Assembly (NCBI RefSeq): GCF_000295955.2
Contig: NZ_ALXE01000025.1
Coordinates: 1 to 64,000, forward strand
DNA: 64,000 nucleotides
Source of the DNA: Pantoea sp. A4
GTDB lineage: Bacteria > Pseudomonadota > Gammaproteobacteria > Enterobacterales > Enterobacteriaceae
Direction: 5' to 3'
Shown here: positions 36,284 through 45,209 of the stretch, piece after piece
Numbering within the stretch: position 1 is the first letter of the stretch
How the letters are laid out: every line of letters starts with the position of its first letter
Position numbers and translations under genes: made by a program
Notes under the pieces: model-generated
The model's input: only the letters and a program-made list of their open reading frames with translations
What the model was told of the DNA's origin: nothing
The model's database searches: none

Positions 36284-39200
36284 TAGTAATTTCCCCAATC
36301 GAACTCATCTACTGTAGTTTCTGACATCGGTTTAATATGTTGTGCTTGGCTTGGTGACAAATTCCCTGGAACCGTTTCTGGCATTTTTCCAGCCACTTTA
36401 CCTGCAACATATCGATGATTACCTTCGACAACGATATTACCATCAACTTTTATAGGAGGTGCTACATCACCTTTAAGTAATCGATCTACATAACGTTGAA
36501 TAGCAGGAAGAGAAACACTGGCTTGTAGTGTTTGCATAGTGTCACCTTTCAATGATTCACGAACTATATCAGGTGTTACATCTGCACCACTATTGACTTT
36601 GCACAACCCCAGCGGATCGATCCAGCTTAACGCATTCGGCGCATACTGATACGGATTGATCCCGCCCAGTAGCCCGATCGGATCCGGCTGGGTAAAGCGG
36701 CCCGTCAGCGGGCAGAAGTACCGATGAAGATTGTAGTGCAGTCCGGTTTCATGATCCACATACTGGCCCTGCAGCGCCAGATTTTGCTGTAGCCAGGGAC
36801 GGCGGTGGCGGCTGCCCATATCCTGTTCCAGCGCCATGCCGCCCCAGCCGCGCGGGATCCCCCACCAGGTCACGCGACCATTCGCATCGGTCAGCATTTC
36901 CGGGCGACCGTTGAGGGCGCAGTGATACCATTCCACGTCCTGTCGGCTGCCCTCACATACAATACGGGCCAGCGGCTCGTGGCTGTATTCGTGATACAGG
37001 TATTTCACCGCCGTGTCCGGCCAGAGGCTGCTGCGCTCCTCAGCCAGTCGCATGCCCTGCCAGACAAAGGTCACGGTTTCCGGCGGGATGGTTTCCCGCC
37101 CCGGCGGCGTGTGGCGATGCAGTATTTTGTGGCTGCGGCGGCCCAGCGCATCATAAAAGTAGTCGGCGTGGCTGAAGGTGCGGTCGCCGCTGAACTGCAC
37201 CTGGCTGAGCTGATGTTCTGCGTTGTAGAACAGCCGCTGGCGGATGCCGCCGGGCAGGGTGCGCTGCCACACCCGGCCAAAGCCGTCGAAACGCTGTGCC
37301 ACATTGCCCAGCCGGGTCAGCAGGTTGCGCCACACGCGCTGGTCGGCGCGTTCGCTCTGGTTGCCTGCCGCATCGTAGGCAAAACGTTCGTCCTCCTGCG
37401 CGCGGTAGTGCAGCAGGTCACCATCGGCACTGTAGCGGTAGCTGCGGTGCTGGGTAATACCGTCGATCTCCACCATTTCCGCGCTGAGGATATCGCCGGG
37501 ATGCCAGTCGCTGCTGCGCATGATGGCCGGACTGTCGCGCCGCACGGTATGCCCGTCCATGTGATAGCGGGTGCGCTGGGTCAGCTGGCCCATGCTGCGC
37601 GATACCTCACGATGCAGCTGATCGCGCTCAAAGGCGGCTGTCTCCAGCTTTCCACCGTCATGCTCCAGCAAGCGCGTCAGCAGGTGGCCGCTTCCGTAAC
37701 GCTGGAAATGCTCGCGGTCACCGTTTGGATGCTGCAACTGCGTCATATTGCCCAGCACGTCACGGTCGGCGCGCCATGCACCGTGCGGGCCGGACTCTTC
37801 CAGCCACTGCCCGGCGGCGTCATAGTTGAAGTACTGGGTCTCTTCCCATTCAGGTTCGTCGTGCTGCGGTAGCCCGGACTGCCGCACGCGCTGAATGCTG
37901 ACCGCGTTACCGCTGTAACCGTAACGGGTATGGTGATCGGCGCTGTCTCGCGTGGTCAGCCGACCGTCGGCGTCATAGCCAAACCGCAGCGTGAGCGACG
38001 TCATGGCAGGCGGAAGCGCGTCTTGCCAGCCCGCATACTGCGGTGGTGGCGGCTCAGGACAGACAGGGCGCGGGGCTAGCGGTTCCTGCGTCCAGGCCCA
38101 GGGATCGGGCGGTGGCTCGGCCCCGGCTTCAATGGCGGCGCTGGAGGGTAAATCCGTCACTTCAGTGACGCGCCCGCAGGCATCGTAGTGCAGCCGCTGG
38201 CCGATACCGGCGTAATCGGTCTGCCCGCTGAGGCGTCCGGCCGCGTCACGCTCCAGAGACCAGCTTTCCTCATTAGGATTAACCACGGCGCTGAGTTCGC
38301 CGTTGCTGTCGTAGCGCCAGCGGGTAATGCGCCCGGCCGGGCTGGTGTGAGACGTCACCTGGCCGCGTGCGTTGTGAGTCAGAGCGGTGACCAGCAGATA
38401 GGTCTCTTCGCCGCAGTAGCGACCGCAGCCGTCGTAGCGGTAATGCGTCTTGATATGCGAGGGTGTTTCAGCTACCTGCAACCGGCCGGCCGTGCTCCAC
38501 TGCCAGGAATGAATATTCCCGGCCTCATCGCAGGCGGCGATCAGCCTGCCGCGTGCGTCATAGCGCCACCAGGCGCTGTCACCCGAACAGTTGGTGCGCC
38601 GGGTCAGGCGGCCACAGCTGTCGTAGCGATATTCACGCAGGTTGCCTACCGCATCGGTCTCGGCTTTTACATCGCCGTAGTGGTTGACGGTAAAAGTGGT
38701 GGTGGCATCCCGCGCATCGGTCATGCTGATCATGTCGCCTTTGGCGTTGCGCTCACAGCGCCAGGTGCCACCGGCTTCATCTACTTCACTGACTGGCAGC
38801 GCCCACAGCGGATGCCAGCGGGTGCTGCGAGTGCGACCCAGCGGGCTGGTGATATCTTCCAGCCTGCCTTGCGTGTCGTAGCCATACTGCCAGCACGCGC
38901 CGTCTGGCATACGGGTGCTCAGCAGCAGTTCGTCGTGCGCGGCCCAGGTATAGTGCCAGGCGTGCTGCCACGGATCAACGTAGCGGGTGATGCGCTGGTG
39001 TTTATCCCACTCGTGACGGGTCGTGGCACCGCCCGCCTGCGTCACGGTGGCCCAGCGAGCCTGTTCATCCACGACGATGTACCAGCTTTCCAGCAGGCCA
39101 CTACTGCCGGGCAGTGCGCCGGGGCCGGTCAGGGTGGCATCATTCGCTGAATCAGTAACTGAAGGGGGCAGCGGGCAGGCAGCGGCTTCAGCACGCCAGG

Positions 39201-40962
39201 CAATCTCCTCGTCTTGCGGCGTATCGTCATACACGCGATAGCCGCATACCCGCCAGTTCGTACCGGGCTGCCAGTCATAGCTGACGCGCAGCCCGCCCGC
39301 ATAGCGGTGCGAGGACAGCAGGCCGTTGTGATGCCAGCCAAAGGCGCGGGTCACCACCAGGTCCGCATCGGTAACGCGCAGCAGCTGACCGGCCTCGTCG
39401 TAGTGGTACGCCACCAGCAGGTGCTCCGAGCCATCATCAACCACTACCTGATGCACTGTAGCCAGCCTGCCGCTCTCAGGGTGATAGCGCAGCCGGACTT
39501 TCATTGCCTCGTTATCGCCGGAGATGAATTCCAGCTGCCCGGCGCTGTTCCAGTCGAGGTACTGCACGTTGCCGTGCCGGTCGTGGATCTCCACTATGCG
39601 CCATTCGCCGACCCGCAGCGGGTCCGCCGCATAGCGCTGGCTTTCGCCCAGCTCGTTCTGCAACAGCAGCACGCCGTTGATGCTGCAGAACAGTGTCAGC
39701 CCGTCGACGGGGAACTGCACCACATCACCGGGCTCTACGGCACCCAGGCCGCATTCGCGTCCGCTCTGGTCGCGCCAGCGCAGGTACAGCGTGCCGTTTG
39801 CGTTTCTTTCGCCTAGCAGCCGGGTTTCCCAGGGTAGCATCCAGCCGCGCCCGAGCATGCCCTCGGCCGGGTTAAGGCTGTGGTAGATACGCTGCCAGCG
39901 CAGCGGGATTCGGTCATCAAGGATGAAGTCGAGCTCTTCTTCGGTGGCCAGCAGTTTGGCACCGGTGGCGAGGTTCACCGGGTGAGCTGTCTGCATGGCG
40001 CGGGCCGGAAGTTGCCCGAACCTGGCCGCAGTGCCCGCCGCATGGCCGCTGGCGTAGAGTGGACAGGGGATGTTTTTCAGCATGCGCGCGGTACGCACCC
40101 GGCGGTAGAGATGCTGCGCCAGCGCGGTGGCCCGTTGCAGCGCTTTGCCGCCCGACAGGGAGCCGATAAACCACGCCAGCGTGTTTTTGCCGCTGCGGAT
40201 GTCGCGCACCACCACCGGGTCGCCGCCGATACGCACCCGATGATCCTCCAGCACTTTAATCATGGCTTCACAGGTGCTGCGGTCGCCGTGGCGTGCCGCA
40301 GGCTGGCCGTTGATAAACACCTTGCTGGAACCTTCTGCCAGCCACAGCGGGCCGGGAGCCAGGTGCAGTTTGCTGCACAGGATCTGGTCTTGCCCGGCGG
40401 GGGTGCTATGGGGCGCGGCGCTGGCCACCAGCGGCTGGACCATTTCGCTGAGCAGGGATTCCAGCAGCGCGGCGCTGTCAATGTCGCTCAGGCCCTTGCC
40501 CATCGCCGCCAGCAGCGGCTGCGGGTTCATCACCACTGCGCTTATCGTGGCCGCGATGGCCAGCGCCTGCTGTAGCGCGCTGCCACTGTCTGCAACGGCG
40601 GGCTGGTTGATCCAGGCTGGGTCGACAGTGCCCGCCGCACGGGCGGCCGGTTTGCCGCCAATCATCACGTCGGGTGAGCCGCTGACGATCAGACCATCGG
40701 GCGTGGGCGTCAGTCCGAGCAGGTCGGCCACCGCCTCCCCGGCGGCATTGCCCCAGCGTTCAGGAAACCCGTCCACCGCTGCGCTGACCACCAGCGCCAC
40801 GCCAATCGCGGTGCCGACACCGCTGGCGGCCAGGGCGGTACCGCCAATAAAAGCGGCGGCGTAGAGTGCGCCTTCGGTGATGCCGCTGACGAAATCAGCC
40901 AGCACCGAAGGGTGCTCAAGCACATCACCAGCGCGCGCAGCTAGAGGGGCGTTACTGCTCAT
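36283..40962 (-). CDS. Rhs-family polymorphic toxin with PAAR-like N terminus and variable C-terminal domain
   Basis: This protein has 1559 residues. The N terminus has an AARAGD..H motif like that of PAAR proteins, a hydrophobic segment (about residues 30-65) and further PAAR-like strands (DVMIGGKPAARA, VFINGQPAARHGD). These suggest delivery by a type VI secretion system. YD repeats fill the middle (YDACGRV, YDAAGNQ). The core ends with the Rhs signature PDPIGLLGGINPYQYAPN and DPLGL near residue 1453. The final 106 residues are a separate toxin domain coded by AT-rich DNA, with KVDGNIVVEGNHRYVAGKVA as its most conserved-looking part. The start at 40962 has a GGAG site 6 bases upstream. No vgrG or EagR-type chaperone gene is adjacent. 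Confidence 0.92.
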   Translation of the reverse strand: MSSNAPLAARAGDVLEHPSVLADFVSGITEGALYAAAFIGGTALAASGVGTAIGVALVVSAAVDGFPERWGNAAGEAVADLLGLTPTPDGLIVSGSPDVMIGGKPAARAAGTVDPAWINQPAVADSGSALQQALAIAATISAVVMNPQPLLAAMGKGLSDIDSAALLESLLSEMVQPLVASAAPHSTPAGQDQILCSKLHLAPGPLWLAEGSSKVFINGQPAARHGDRSTCEAMIKVLEDHRVRIGGDPVVVRDIRSGKNTLAWFIGSLSGGKALQRATALAQHLYRRVRTARMLKNIPCPLYASGHAAGTAARFGQLPARAMQTAHPVNLATGAKLLATEEELDFILDDRIPLRWQRIYHSLNPAEGMLGRGWMLPWETRLLGERNANGTLYLRWRDQSGRECGLGAVEPGDVVQFPVDGLTLFCSINGVLLLQNELGESQRYAADPLRVGEWRIVEIHDRHGNVQYLDWNSAGQLEFISGDNEAMKVRLRYHPESGRLATVHQVVVDDGSEHLLVAYHYDEAGQLLRVTDADLVVTRAFGWHHNGLLSSHRYAGGLRVSYDWQPGTNWRVCGYRVYDDTPQDEEIAWRAEAAACPLPPSVTDSANDATLTGPGALPGSSGLLESWYIVVDEQARWATVTQAGGATTRHEWDKHQRITRYVDPWQHAWHYTWAAHDELLLSTRMPDGACWQYGYDTQGRLEDITSPLGRTRSTRWHPLWALPVSEVDEAGGTWRCERNAKGDMISMTDARDATTTFTVNHYGDVKAETDAVGNLREYRYDSCGRLTRRTNCSGDSAWWRYDARGRLIAACDEAGNIHSWQWSTAGRLQVAETPSHIKTHYRYDGCGRYCGEETYLLVTALTHNARGQVTSHTSPAGRITRWRYDSNGELSAVVNPNEESWSLERDAAGRLSGQTDYAGIGQRLHYDACGRVTEVTDLPSSAAIEAGAEPPPDPWAWTQEPLAPRPVCPEPPPPQYAGWQDALPPAMTSLTLRFGYDADGRLTTRDSADHHTRYGYSGNAVSIQRVRQSGLPQHDEPEWEETQYFNYDAAGQWLEESGPHGAWRADRDVLGNMTQLQHPNGDREHFQRYGSGHLLTRLLEHDGGKLETAAFERDQLHREVSRSMGQLTQRTRYHMDGHTVRRDSPAIMRSSDWHPGDILSAEMVEIDGITQHRSYRYSADGDLLHYRAQEDERFAYDAAGNQSERADQRVWRNLLTRLGNVAQRFDGFGRVWQRTLPGGIRQRLFYNAEHQLSQVQFSGDRTFSHADYFYDALGRRSHKILHRHTPPGRETIPPETVTFVWQGMRLAEERSSLWPDTAVKYLYHEYSHEPLARIVCEGSRQDVEWYHCALNGRPEMLTDANGRVTWWGIPRGWGGMALEQDMGSRHRRPWLQQNLALQGQYVDHETGLHYNLHRYFCPLTGRFTQPDPIGLLGGINPYQYAPNALSWIDPLGLCKVNSGADVTPDIVRESLKGDTMQTLQASVSLPAIQRYVDRLLKGDVAPPIKVDGNIVVEGNHRYVAGKVAGKMPETVPGNLSPSQAQHIKPMSETTVDEFDWGNY
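36286..36603 (-). other. Rhs C-terminal toxin domain, ParB/sulfiredoxin-like
   Basis: These codons encode the 106 residues after the DPLGL core boundary. Composition shifts abruptly from GC-rich core to AT-rich tail at the boundary, as in other Rhs proteins whose tips are exchanged. The segment PPIKVDGNIVVEGNHRY (residues 49-65 of the domain) resembles the basic motif of ParB/sulfiredoxin-fold proteins ([GC]xHR). A helical region precedes it (SLPAIQRYVDRLLKGD). The assignment is from motif reading only; the activity (nuclease, nucleotide transfer or other) is unknown. Confidence 0.5.
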
Positions 40963-41379
40963 AGCGGACTCCGCAGGATAATTTTCCCGGGGCAGGAATA
41001 TAAATCGGGCGCACAAAAAAAACGTGCTGCCTGAGCGTCAGGCAGCAAAAAGGAATATCAACGGGCATAGTTAATCCAGCGAGATTATTATGAACGTGAA
41101 AAAAGGTAATATTGATGAGGCGCTGAGTCTGGCAAAATAATAATGTTGTCGCCAGTGTTATTTTTCTGCCAGAAATGCATAGTGAAACAGCTAATTGCGT
41201 GAAGTCCTTGTGTGACAAGGGATTGATGGCAATAAGGCGTGAAATTAAAGATGGCGGGAATGGTCTGGGTTTTGTTTTTACTTCAATCGCTAATTAATAA
41301 GCTAACTTTCCGATGGAATAAATAAAAAGTTCACCTAAAAAATAATTATTTATTGCGGGAGGACACACAAATAATAGCT
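40963..41379. other. AT-rich non-coding stretch upstream of rhs
   Basis: No gene was found. Apart from the hairpin at 41014-41046, the sequence is AT-rich and may hold the rhs promoter. No chaperone gene or remnant is visible. Confidence 0.5.
41014..41046 (-). terminator. Terminator-like hairpin in the rhs leader
   Basis: On the rhs strand a perfect 9-bp stem (GCTGCCTGA/TCAGGCAGC) with a CGC loop is followed by ACG and a run of eight T, 52 bases before the rhs start. It could attenuate rhs or block read-through from upstream. Confidence 0.55.
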
Positions 41380-41421
41380 AATGGCCCCGCCACGATGAAT
41401 TATTCACGTAACGGGGCCATT
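41380..41421 (-). terminator. Hairpin downstream of the glutamine amidotransferase gene
   Basis: AATGGCCCCG and CGGGGCCATT pair over 10 bp; the 22-base loop can form an inner stem (ACGTGAAT with ATTCATCGT). A weak U tract (TATTATTT) follows on the minus strand. Confidence 0.55.
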
Positions 41422-41426
41422 TAACA

Positions 41427-42146
41427 TCAGGCTGTCTGGTAGCGAGCGATCAGTTTATCGAGGAAGGTAAACAGCAGCTGATTCATCTCACTGTAATCAT
41501 GGGCGCGCAGTTGTTCTGGGGTATCGACGAAGCGAAACTCAGCAGCGCGGCTCAAATCACTTTGCGAATGAGCAATCAGCAGTTCAACCACCTCTGGCGT
41601 CAGCTCCATATGACACTGGAAGCCATAGACCCGGTCGGAGTAGGCGACGATTTGACGCGGACAGCCTGCACTGGCGGCGATGATTTTCGCGCCGGGTGTC
41701 AGGCCGGGCATGTCGTTGTGCCAGTGGCCCACCTCCAGAACGGCGGGGAAGTGGGAGAACAGTGCGTCGTGCTGTGCGTCTTCGGTCAGGGTTATCGGGA
41801 ATTTGCCAATCTCTTTCTCTGGGCTATGGGCAAACGGCGCGCTCAGCGCTTCACCGATCAGCTGCGAGCCGAGGCAAATGCCCATCACCGCTTTACCGGC
41901 TTTTACTGCTGCGGCAATCACCGCCTGTTCGGCTTTGCTGTCAAAGTGCGCGCACTCTTCCAGCGTTGTCGCAGGGGACTGTGGACCGCCCATCACGATC
42001 AACAGATCGATATCGTTGACCTGCTGCGGCAGTGCTTCCCCTGCATAGACGCGCGACCAGCTGATGTGATGGCCTCGCTGGTTAGCCCAGGCTTCATAGG
42101 CACCGGGAGCTTCAAAATCTTCATGAACGATGAAATGGACCTGCAT
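41427..42146 (-). CDS. Class I glutamine amidotransferase-like protein
   Basis: This 239-residue stand-alone amidotransferase domain resembles the GATase half of GMP synthase. The catalytic triad is visible: cysteine in MGICLGSQLIGEAL (near residue 90) and His-Glu in YGFQCHMELTPE (near 172). LIVMGGPQSP near residue 50 forms the oxyanion strand. The substrate accepting ammonia is unknown; relatives are often annotated as GMP synthase-like or gamma-glutamyl hydrolases. The start at 42146 has a GGAG site 9 bases upstream; an ATG five codons earlier has none. It follows the MocR-type gene on the same strand. Confidence 0.82.
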   Translation of the reverse strand: MQVHFIVHEDFEAPGAYEAWANQRGHHISWSRVYAGEALPQQVNDIDLLIVMGGPQSPATTLEECAHFDSKAEQAVIAAAVKAGKAVMGICLGSQLIGEALSAPFAHSPEKEIGKFPITLTEDAQHDALFSHFPAVLEVGHWHNDMPGLTPGAKIIAASAGCPRQIVAYSDRVYGFQCHMELTPEVVELLIAHSQSDLSRAAEFRFVDTPEQLRAHDYSEMNQLLFTFLDKLIARYQTA

Positions 42147-42170
42147 TGCGGATGACTCCATAAAATTAAA

Positions 42171-43478
42171 TTAACCCCGGTGTGTTGCCAGCACGCTGGC
42201 AAGGGCGTGGGCGAAGTGGGAGATGTCTTGGTAATCGAGCTCAGCAACGGTGATACGGAGGCCAGAAGAGGAGCTGCCAAGGGTGAAAGCATCACCGCCG
42301 CGCACCAGCCAACCGCGCTGCGCCATTTTCAACACCACGTCGCTGCTGCCGTTTGCCAGTGGCACCCAGATATTCAGGCCGTCATGATGTTCAGAGACGC
42401 TAACCCCCTGTTGCATCAGGGTTTGTGTCATCGCCTCGCGCTGTTCGCAGTAGCGTTGACGTGTGGCTTGTAGCTGAGTTTGAGCCTGTTCGGCGATTAA
42501 AAACCCGGCAGCCATATCTTGCAGAATATGACTGACCCAGTTGGTGCCCGCGTTAAGTCGCTGGCGCAGGCGGATTGCGGTTTCGCTGTCACTGGCGATA
42601 ACCGCCAGGCGTAAATCTGGCCCAAGGAATTTAGAGGTAGAGCGGATCAGCGCCCAGTTGCGGCTGCTCTCCGGCACAATGTGGTGGTAATCCTGGGTGG
42701 AGAGCAGCGAGAAGTGATCGTCCACCAGTACCAGCACTTCGGGATAGTGGCTGAGTAAGGCGCGGATCTGCTGTGCGCGGCTAGCGCTAAAGCCAAAACC
42801 CGTTGGGTTGTGCGCGCGTGGAGTGACGATCACGGCCTGAACGCCGCTAGCCAACTGGGCCGCCAGTGCGTCTACCAGCATGCCCTGTTCATCCATCACC
42901 ACGGGAGCTGCGACAAGGCGGCTGTGTTGCAGCGTACTGATACTACTCAAAAAGCAGGGATCTTCGACCGCAACGCGATCGCCTGCGATCAAATAGCTGT
43001 TGAGTAACCGCTCGACGGCATCCACGGCACCGTGGGCCAGATTAAGCTCGAAGGGAACGGTTAAATCAGGCGCTAGCCACTGATGTGCAGCAGCGGCCAG
43101 ATCTGGCCGGATCGGCGGTTCACCATACAGCGCAGGCGTACTGCGAATATGTCGAGCCAGTTCACTCAGTGCGGGCAGCGCGGACGCCGCCGGATTGCCG
43201 CTGGCAACATCATGCAGCACAGCATGCGGAGCGCTGCCTTCAACTTCCACGGGGCCGTTGCTGGCGCGGATCACCGTGCCATTTCGCCCGCGCGACCGGG
43301 CAAAACCCGCATCGGTCAGGCGCTTATACGCGAGGGCCACCGTGTTGCGGTTCACGTCCAACTCACCCGCCAGTTCTCTGACCGAGGGGAGAAGATCGCC
43401 CGCCGCCAGCTCGCCGGAATGGATCAGTGCGCGGATCTGGTCGAAAATTTCACCTGCGGTTTTACCGATTATCTTCAT
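42171..43478 (-). CDS. MocR-type (GntR-aminotransferase) transcriptional regulator
   Basis: This 435-residue fusion has an N-terminal GntR winged helix (LLPSVRELAGELDVNRNTVALAY, about residues 28-50) and a C-terminal fold-type I aminotransferase domain. The PLP-binding lysine lies in IRSTSKFLGPDLRL (near residue 278). MocR regulators sense PLP or an amine and control nearby genes. The divergent neighbour is a YggS-like PLP-binding protein. Two direct repeats lie in the 66-base gap, matching the usual MocR mode of binding. The target may be that gene and the regulator itself. Confidence 0.9.
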   Translation of the reverse strand: MKIIGKTAGEIFDQIRALIHSGELAAGDLLPSVRELAGELDVNRNTVALAYKRLTDAGFARSRGRNGTVIRASNGPVEVEGSAPHAVLHDVASGNPAASALPALSELARHIRSTPALYGEPPIRPDLAAAAHQWLAPDLTVPFELNLAHGAVDAVERLLNSYLIAGDRVAVEDPCFLSSISTLQHSRLVAAPVVMDEQGMLVDALAAQLASGVQAVIVTPRAHNPTGFGFSASRAQQIRALLSHYPEVLVLVDDHFSLLSTQDYHHIVPESSRNWALIRSTSKFLGPDLRLAVIASDSETAIRLRQRLNAGTNWVSHILQDMAAGFLIAEQAQTQLQATRQRYCEQREAMTQTLMQQGVSVSEHHDGLNIWVPLANGSSDVVLKMAQRGWLVRGGDAFTLGSSSSGLRITVAELDYQDISHFAHALASVLATHRG

Positions 43479-43486
43479 TGATCTGT

Positions 43487-43520
43487 GACAAATTAAAGTT
43501 TAGCCTAGGACAATGTTAAG
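43487..43520. promoter_or_regulatory. Direct repeats between MocR and YggS-like genes
   Basis: GACAAATTAAAG (43487-43498) and GACAATGTTAAG (43509-43520) match at 9 of 12 positions and are 22 bases apart, about two helical turns. MocR regulators such as GabR and PdxR bind direct repeats, so these are the candidate operator. Confidence 0.45.
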
Positions 43521-43544
43521 CCAGCGGGGAGACCTTGTCCAGTG

Positions 43545-44357
43545 ATGATCAAATCCACTCAACCAGTTGCATCAGACACAGCGTCTGATGCGCCAACCCA
43601 GCCTCGTCATGAAATGCACAATCGCTGGCCGCGCGCAGAGAGCGTCAGCGATTTTCAAGCCAATCTGGCGGCAGTGCAGGCGCGGATCGATGCTGCCTGT
43701 TTACGCGTAAATCGTGATCCGGCGCAGGTTCGCCTGCTGCCGGTGAGTAAAACCATGGATGAGGCGCACATTCGGCTGGCGCATCAGGCGGGCTGTTTCC
43801 TGCTGGGGGAAAACAAAGTGCAGGAAGCATGGGGGAAAGCGCAGGCAATGGCGGATTTAACGGACCTCCGCTGGTCGGTGATTGGTCACCTGCAATCGAA
43901 TAAGGCGAAGCTGGTGGCGAAGTTTGCCAGCGAGTTTCAGGCGCTGGATAGCCTGCATACGGCGGAGATACTGGATCGTCGCTTGCAGGCCGAGGGGCGA
44001 ACGCTGGATGTGTTTGTGCAGGTGAATACCTCAAACGAACCGAGCAAATACGGTCTTGCGGCTAATGAAGTGGCGGCTTTTATGCTGAAACTGCGGCCGT
44101 TTAGCTGCCTGCGTGTGCAGGGATTAATGACGCTGGCAGAGTTCAGCACCGATGCGGTGCGCGTGCGGGCCTGCTTTGTACGGCTCAGAGAATTAAGCCA
44201 GCAACTTGCGCAACAGCATGGTGCTTTGCAGCTCTCAATGGGCATGTCCGGCGACTTTGAGATTGCAATCGAAGAGGGGGCGAGCGTGGTGCGGGTGGGC
44301 CAGGCTATTTTCGGCGCGCGGTCGCTGCCAGATGACTATTTCTGGCCAAGCCGCTAA
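43545..44357 (+). CDS. YggS-family pyridoxal phosphate-binding protein (alanine racemase N-terminal fold)
   Basis: This 270-residue protein has the YggS/PROSC fold. The PLP lysine lies in LLPVSKTMDEAHIR (near residue 67), followed by LLGENKVQEAWGKA, WSVIGHLQSNKAK, VFVQVNTSNEPSKYG and the late SMGMSGDFEIAIEEG phosphate-binding motif. YggS proteins hold and buffer PLP. The N-terminal 40 residues are an extension not typical of YggS, and an ancestral copy probably exists elsewhere. The start is uncertain: a GTG at 43542 is possible. A hairpin without a T tract (44358-44374) separates it from the convergent gene. Confidence 0.82.
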   Translation: MIKSTQPVASDTASDAPTQPRHEMHNRWPRAESVSDFQANLAAVQARIDAACLRVNRDPAQVRLLPVSKTMDEAHIRLAHQAGCFLLGENKVQEAWGKAQAMADLTDLRWSVIGHLQSNKAKLVAKFASEFQALDSLHTAEILDRRLQAEGRTLDVFVQVNTSNEPSKYGLAANEVAAFMLKLRPFSCLRVQGLMTLAEFSTDAVRVRACFVRLRELSQQLAQQHGALQLSMGMSGDFEIAIEEGASVVRVGQAIFGARSLPDDYFWPSR

Positions 44358-44384
44358 GCCCGGCCAAGCCGGGCCGTTACAGGT

Positions 44385-45209
44385 TCAACCGGTATAGTGA
44401 CTCATATTCTGGTGGACGCGACGAGCCAGTTCCAGGTGATCCATCTCCCAACAGGCCGGGCTGAAGAGTTCGGCTGACCAGACGCCGTCGAATCCGGTCG
44501 TTTTTACTGCGTCAGTCCAGGCCTGAATATCAATCTGGCCTTCCCCTGGCATGTAGGCACGTAGCACCGTTTCCGCCCAGGCTTCGCCGGGTTCAGGCTT
44601 GCGGCCGTCACAGAAGTGCACGCCAAAAATCAGTTCTTTATTCAGTGCGGCGATGTCCGTTGGCGTACTGGCACCGGTAGCGAACAGGTGCCAGAAGTCG
44701 ATGACCAGGCCGACGTTGCTTTTCCCCACGCGCTTAATCACTTCCAGCGCCTGGTTCAACGTATTGAACTGGGTGTGGGCAATCACTTCAATCTGATAAC
44801 GCACGCCATACTGTTCACCAATCTGGGCAATTTCGCCGATGTTGTCGGTCATAATATCCATAATCTGCGCCTGCGGCAGATGATCGATGCCGTGTTGCGC
44901 CAGAATCTGAATGGTTGGGCACTCCAGCTCGGCGGCAACCTGTGTTAAGCGCAGCGCTTCTGCCAATAGCTGCTGTTTCTGCTTGCCCTGATAACGCTCA
45001 ATATCGATCAGCGCATTGAGGCAGGAGGTCTCTAAGCCGTAGCCAGAAACGATTTTTTTCAGTGCGGGGGTGCTGCCGCCGTTATCGAGGTAACGCAGCA
45101 GTTGATAGTGCAAAAACTCCAGGCCATCGTAGCCCGTTTCTGCCGCAATACGACTTTGCGTAACCACATTACAGTGATGAGTGGAGATACCATGCAGGGC
45201 TTTGATCAT
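44385..45209 (-). CDS. Sugar phosphate isomerase/epimerase (TIM barrel)
   Basis: This 274-residue protein is of the xylose isomerase-like TIM barrel family (AP endonuclease 2). Likely metal ligands are E in YQIEVIAHTQF, D-H in VIDFWHLFA, H in GVHFCDGR and E in WSAELFSPACW. IolE/IolI and related epimerases share this fold; the substrate is unknown. The gene overlaps the upstream MFS transporter by four bases, so it probably acts on the transported sugar or polyol. Confidence 0.85.
   Translation of the reverse strand: MIKALHGISTHHCNVVTQSRIAAETGYDGLEFLHYQLLRYLDNGGSTPALKKIVSGYGLETSCLNALIDIERYQGKQKQQLLAEALRLTQVAAELECPTIQILAQHGIDHLPQAQIMDIMTDNIGEIAQIGEQYGVRYQIEVIAHTQFNTLNQALEVIKRVGKSNVGLVIDFWHLFATGASTPTDIAALNKELIFGVHFCDGRKPEPGEAWAETVLRAYMPGEGQIDIQAWTDAVKTTGFDGVWSAELFSPACWEMDHLELARRVHQNMSHYTG

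Noticed and set aside
36805-39816. Long plus-strand open frames opposite the rhs gene (36805-37872, 38188-39150, 39214-39816)
   Set aside because: They are by-products of the GC-rich rhs coding bias on the other strand; the proteins are low-complexity Ala/Gly/Val with no ribosome sites or recognisable domains.
35145-41400. Insertion sequences or transposases around the rhs locus
   Set aside because: No transposase frame or recognisable terminal repeats were found, only short repeats.
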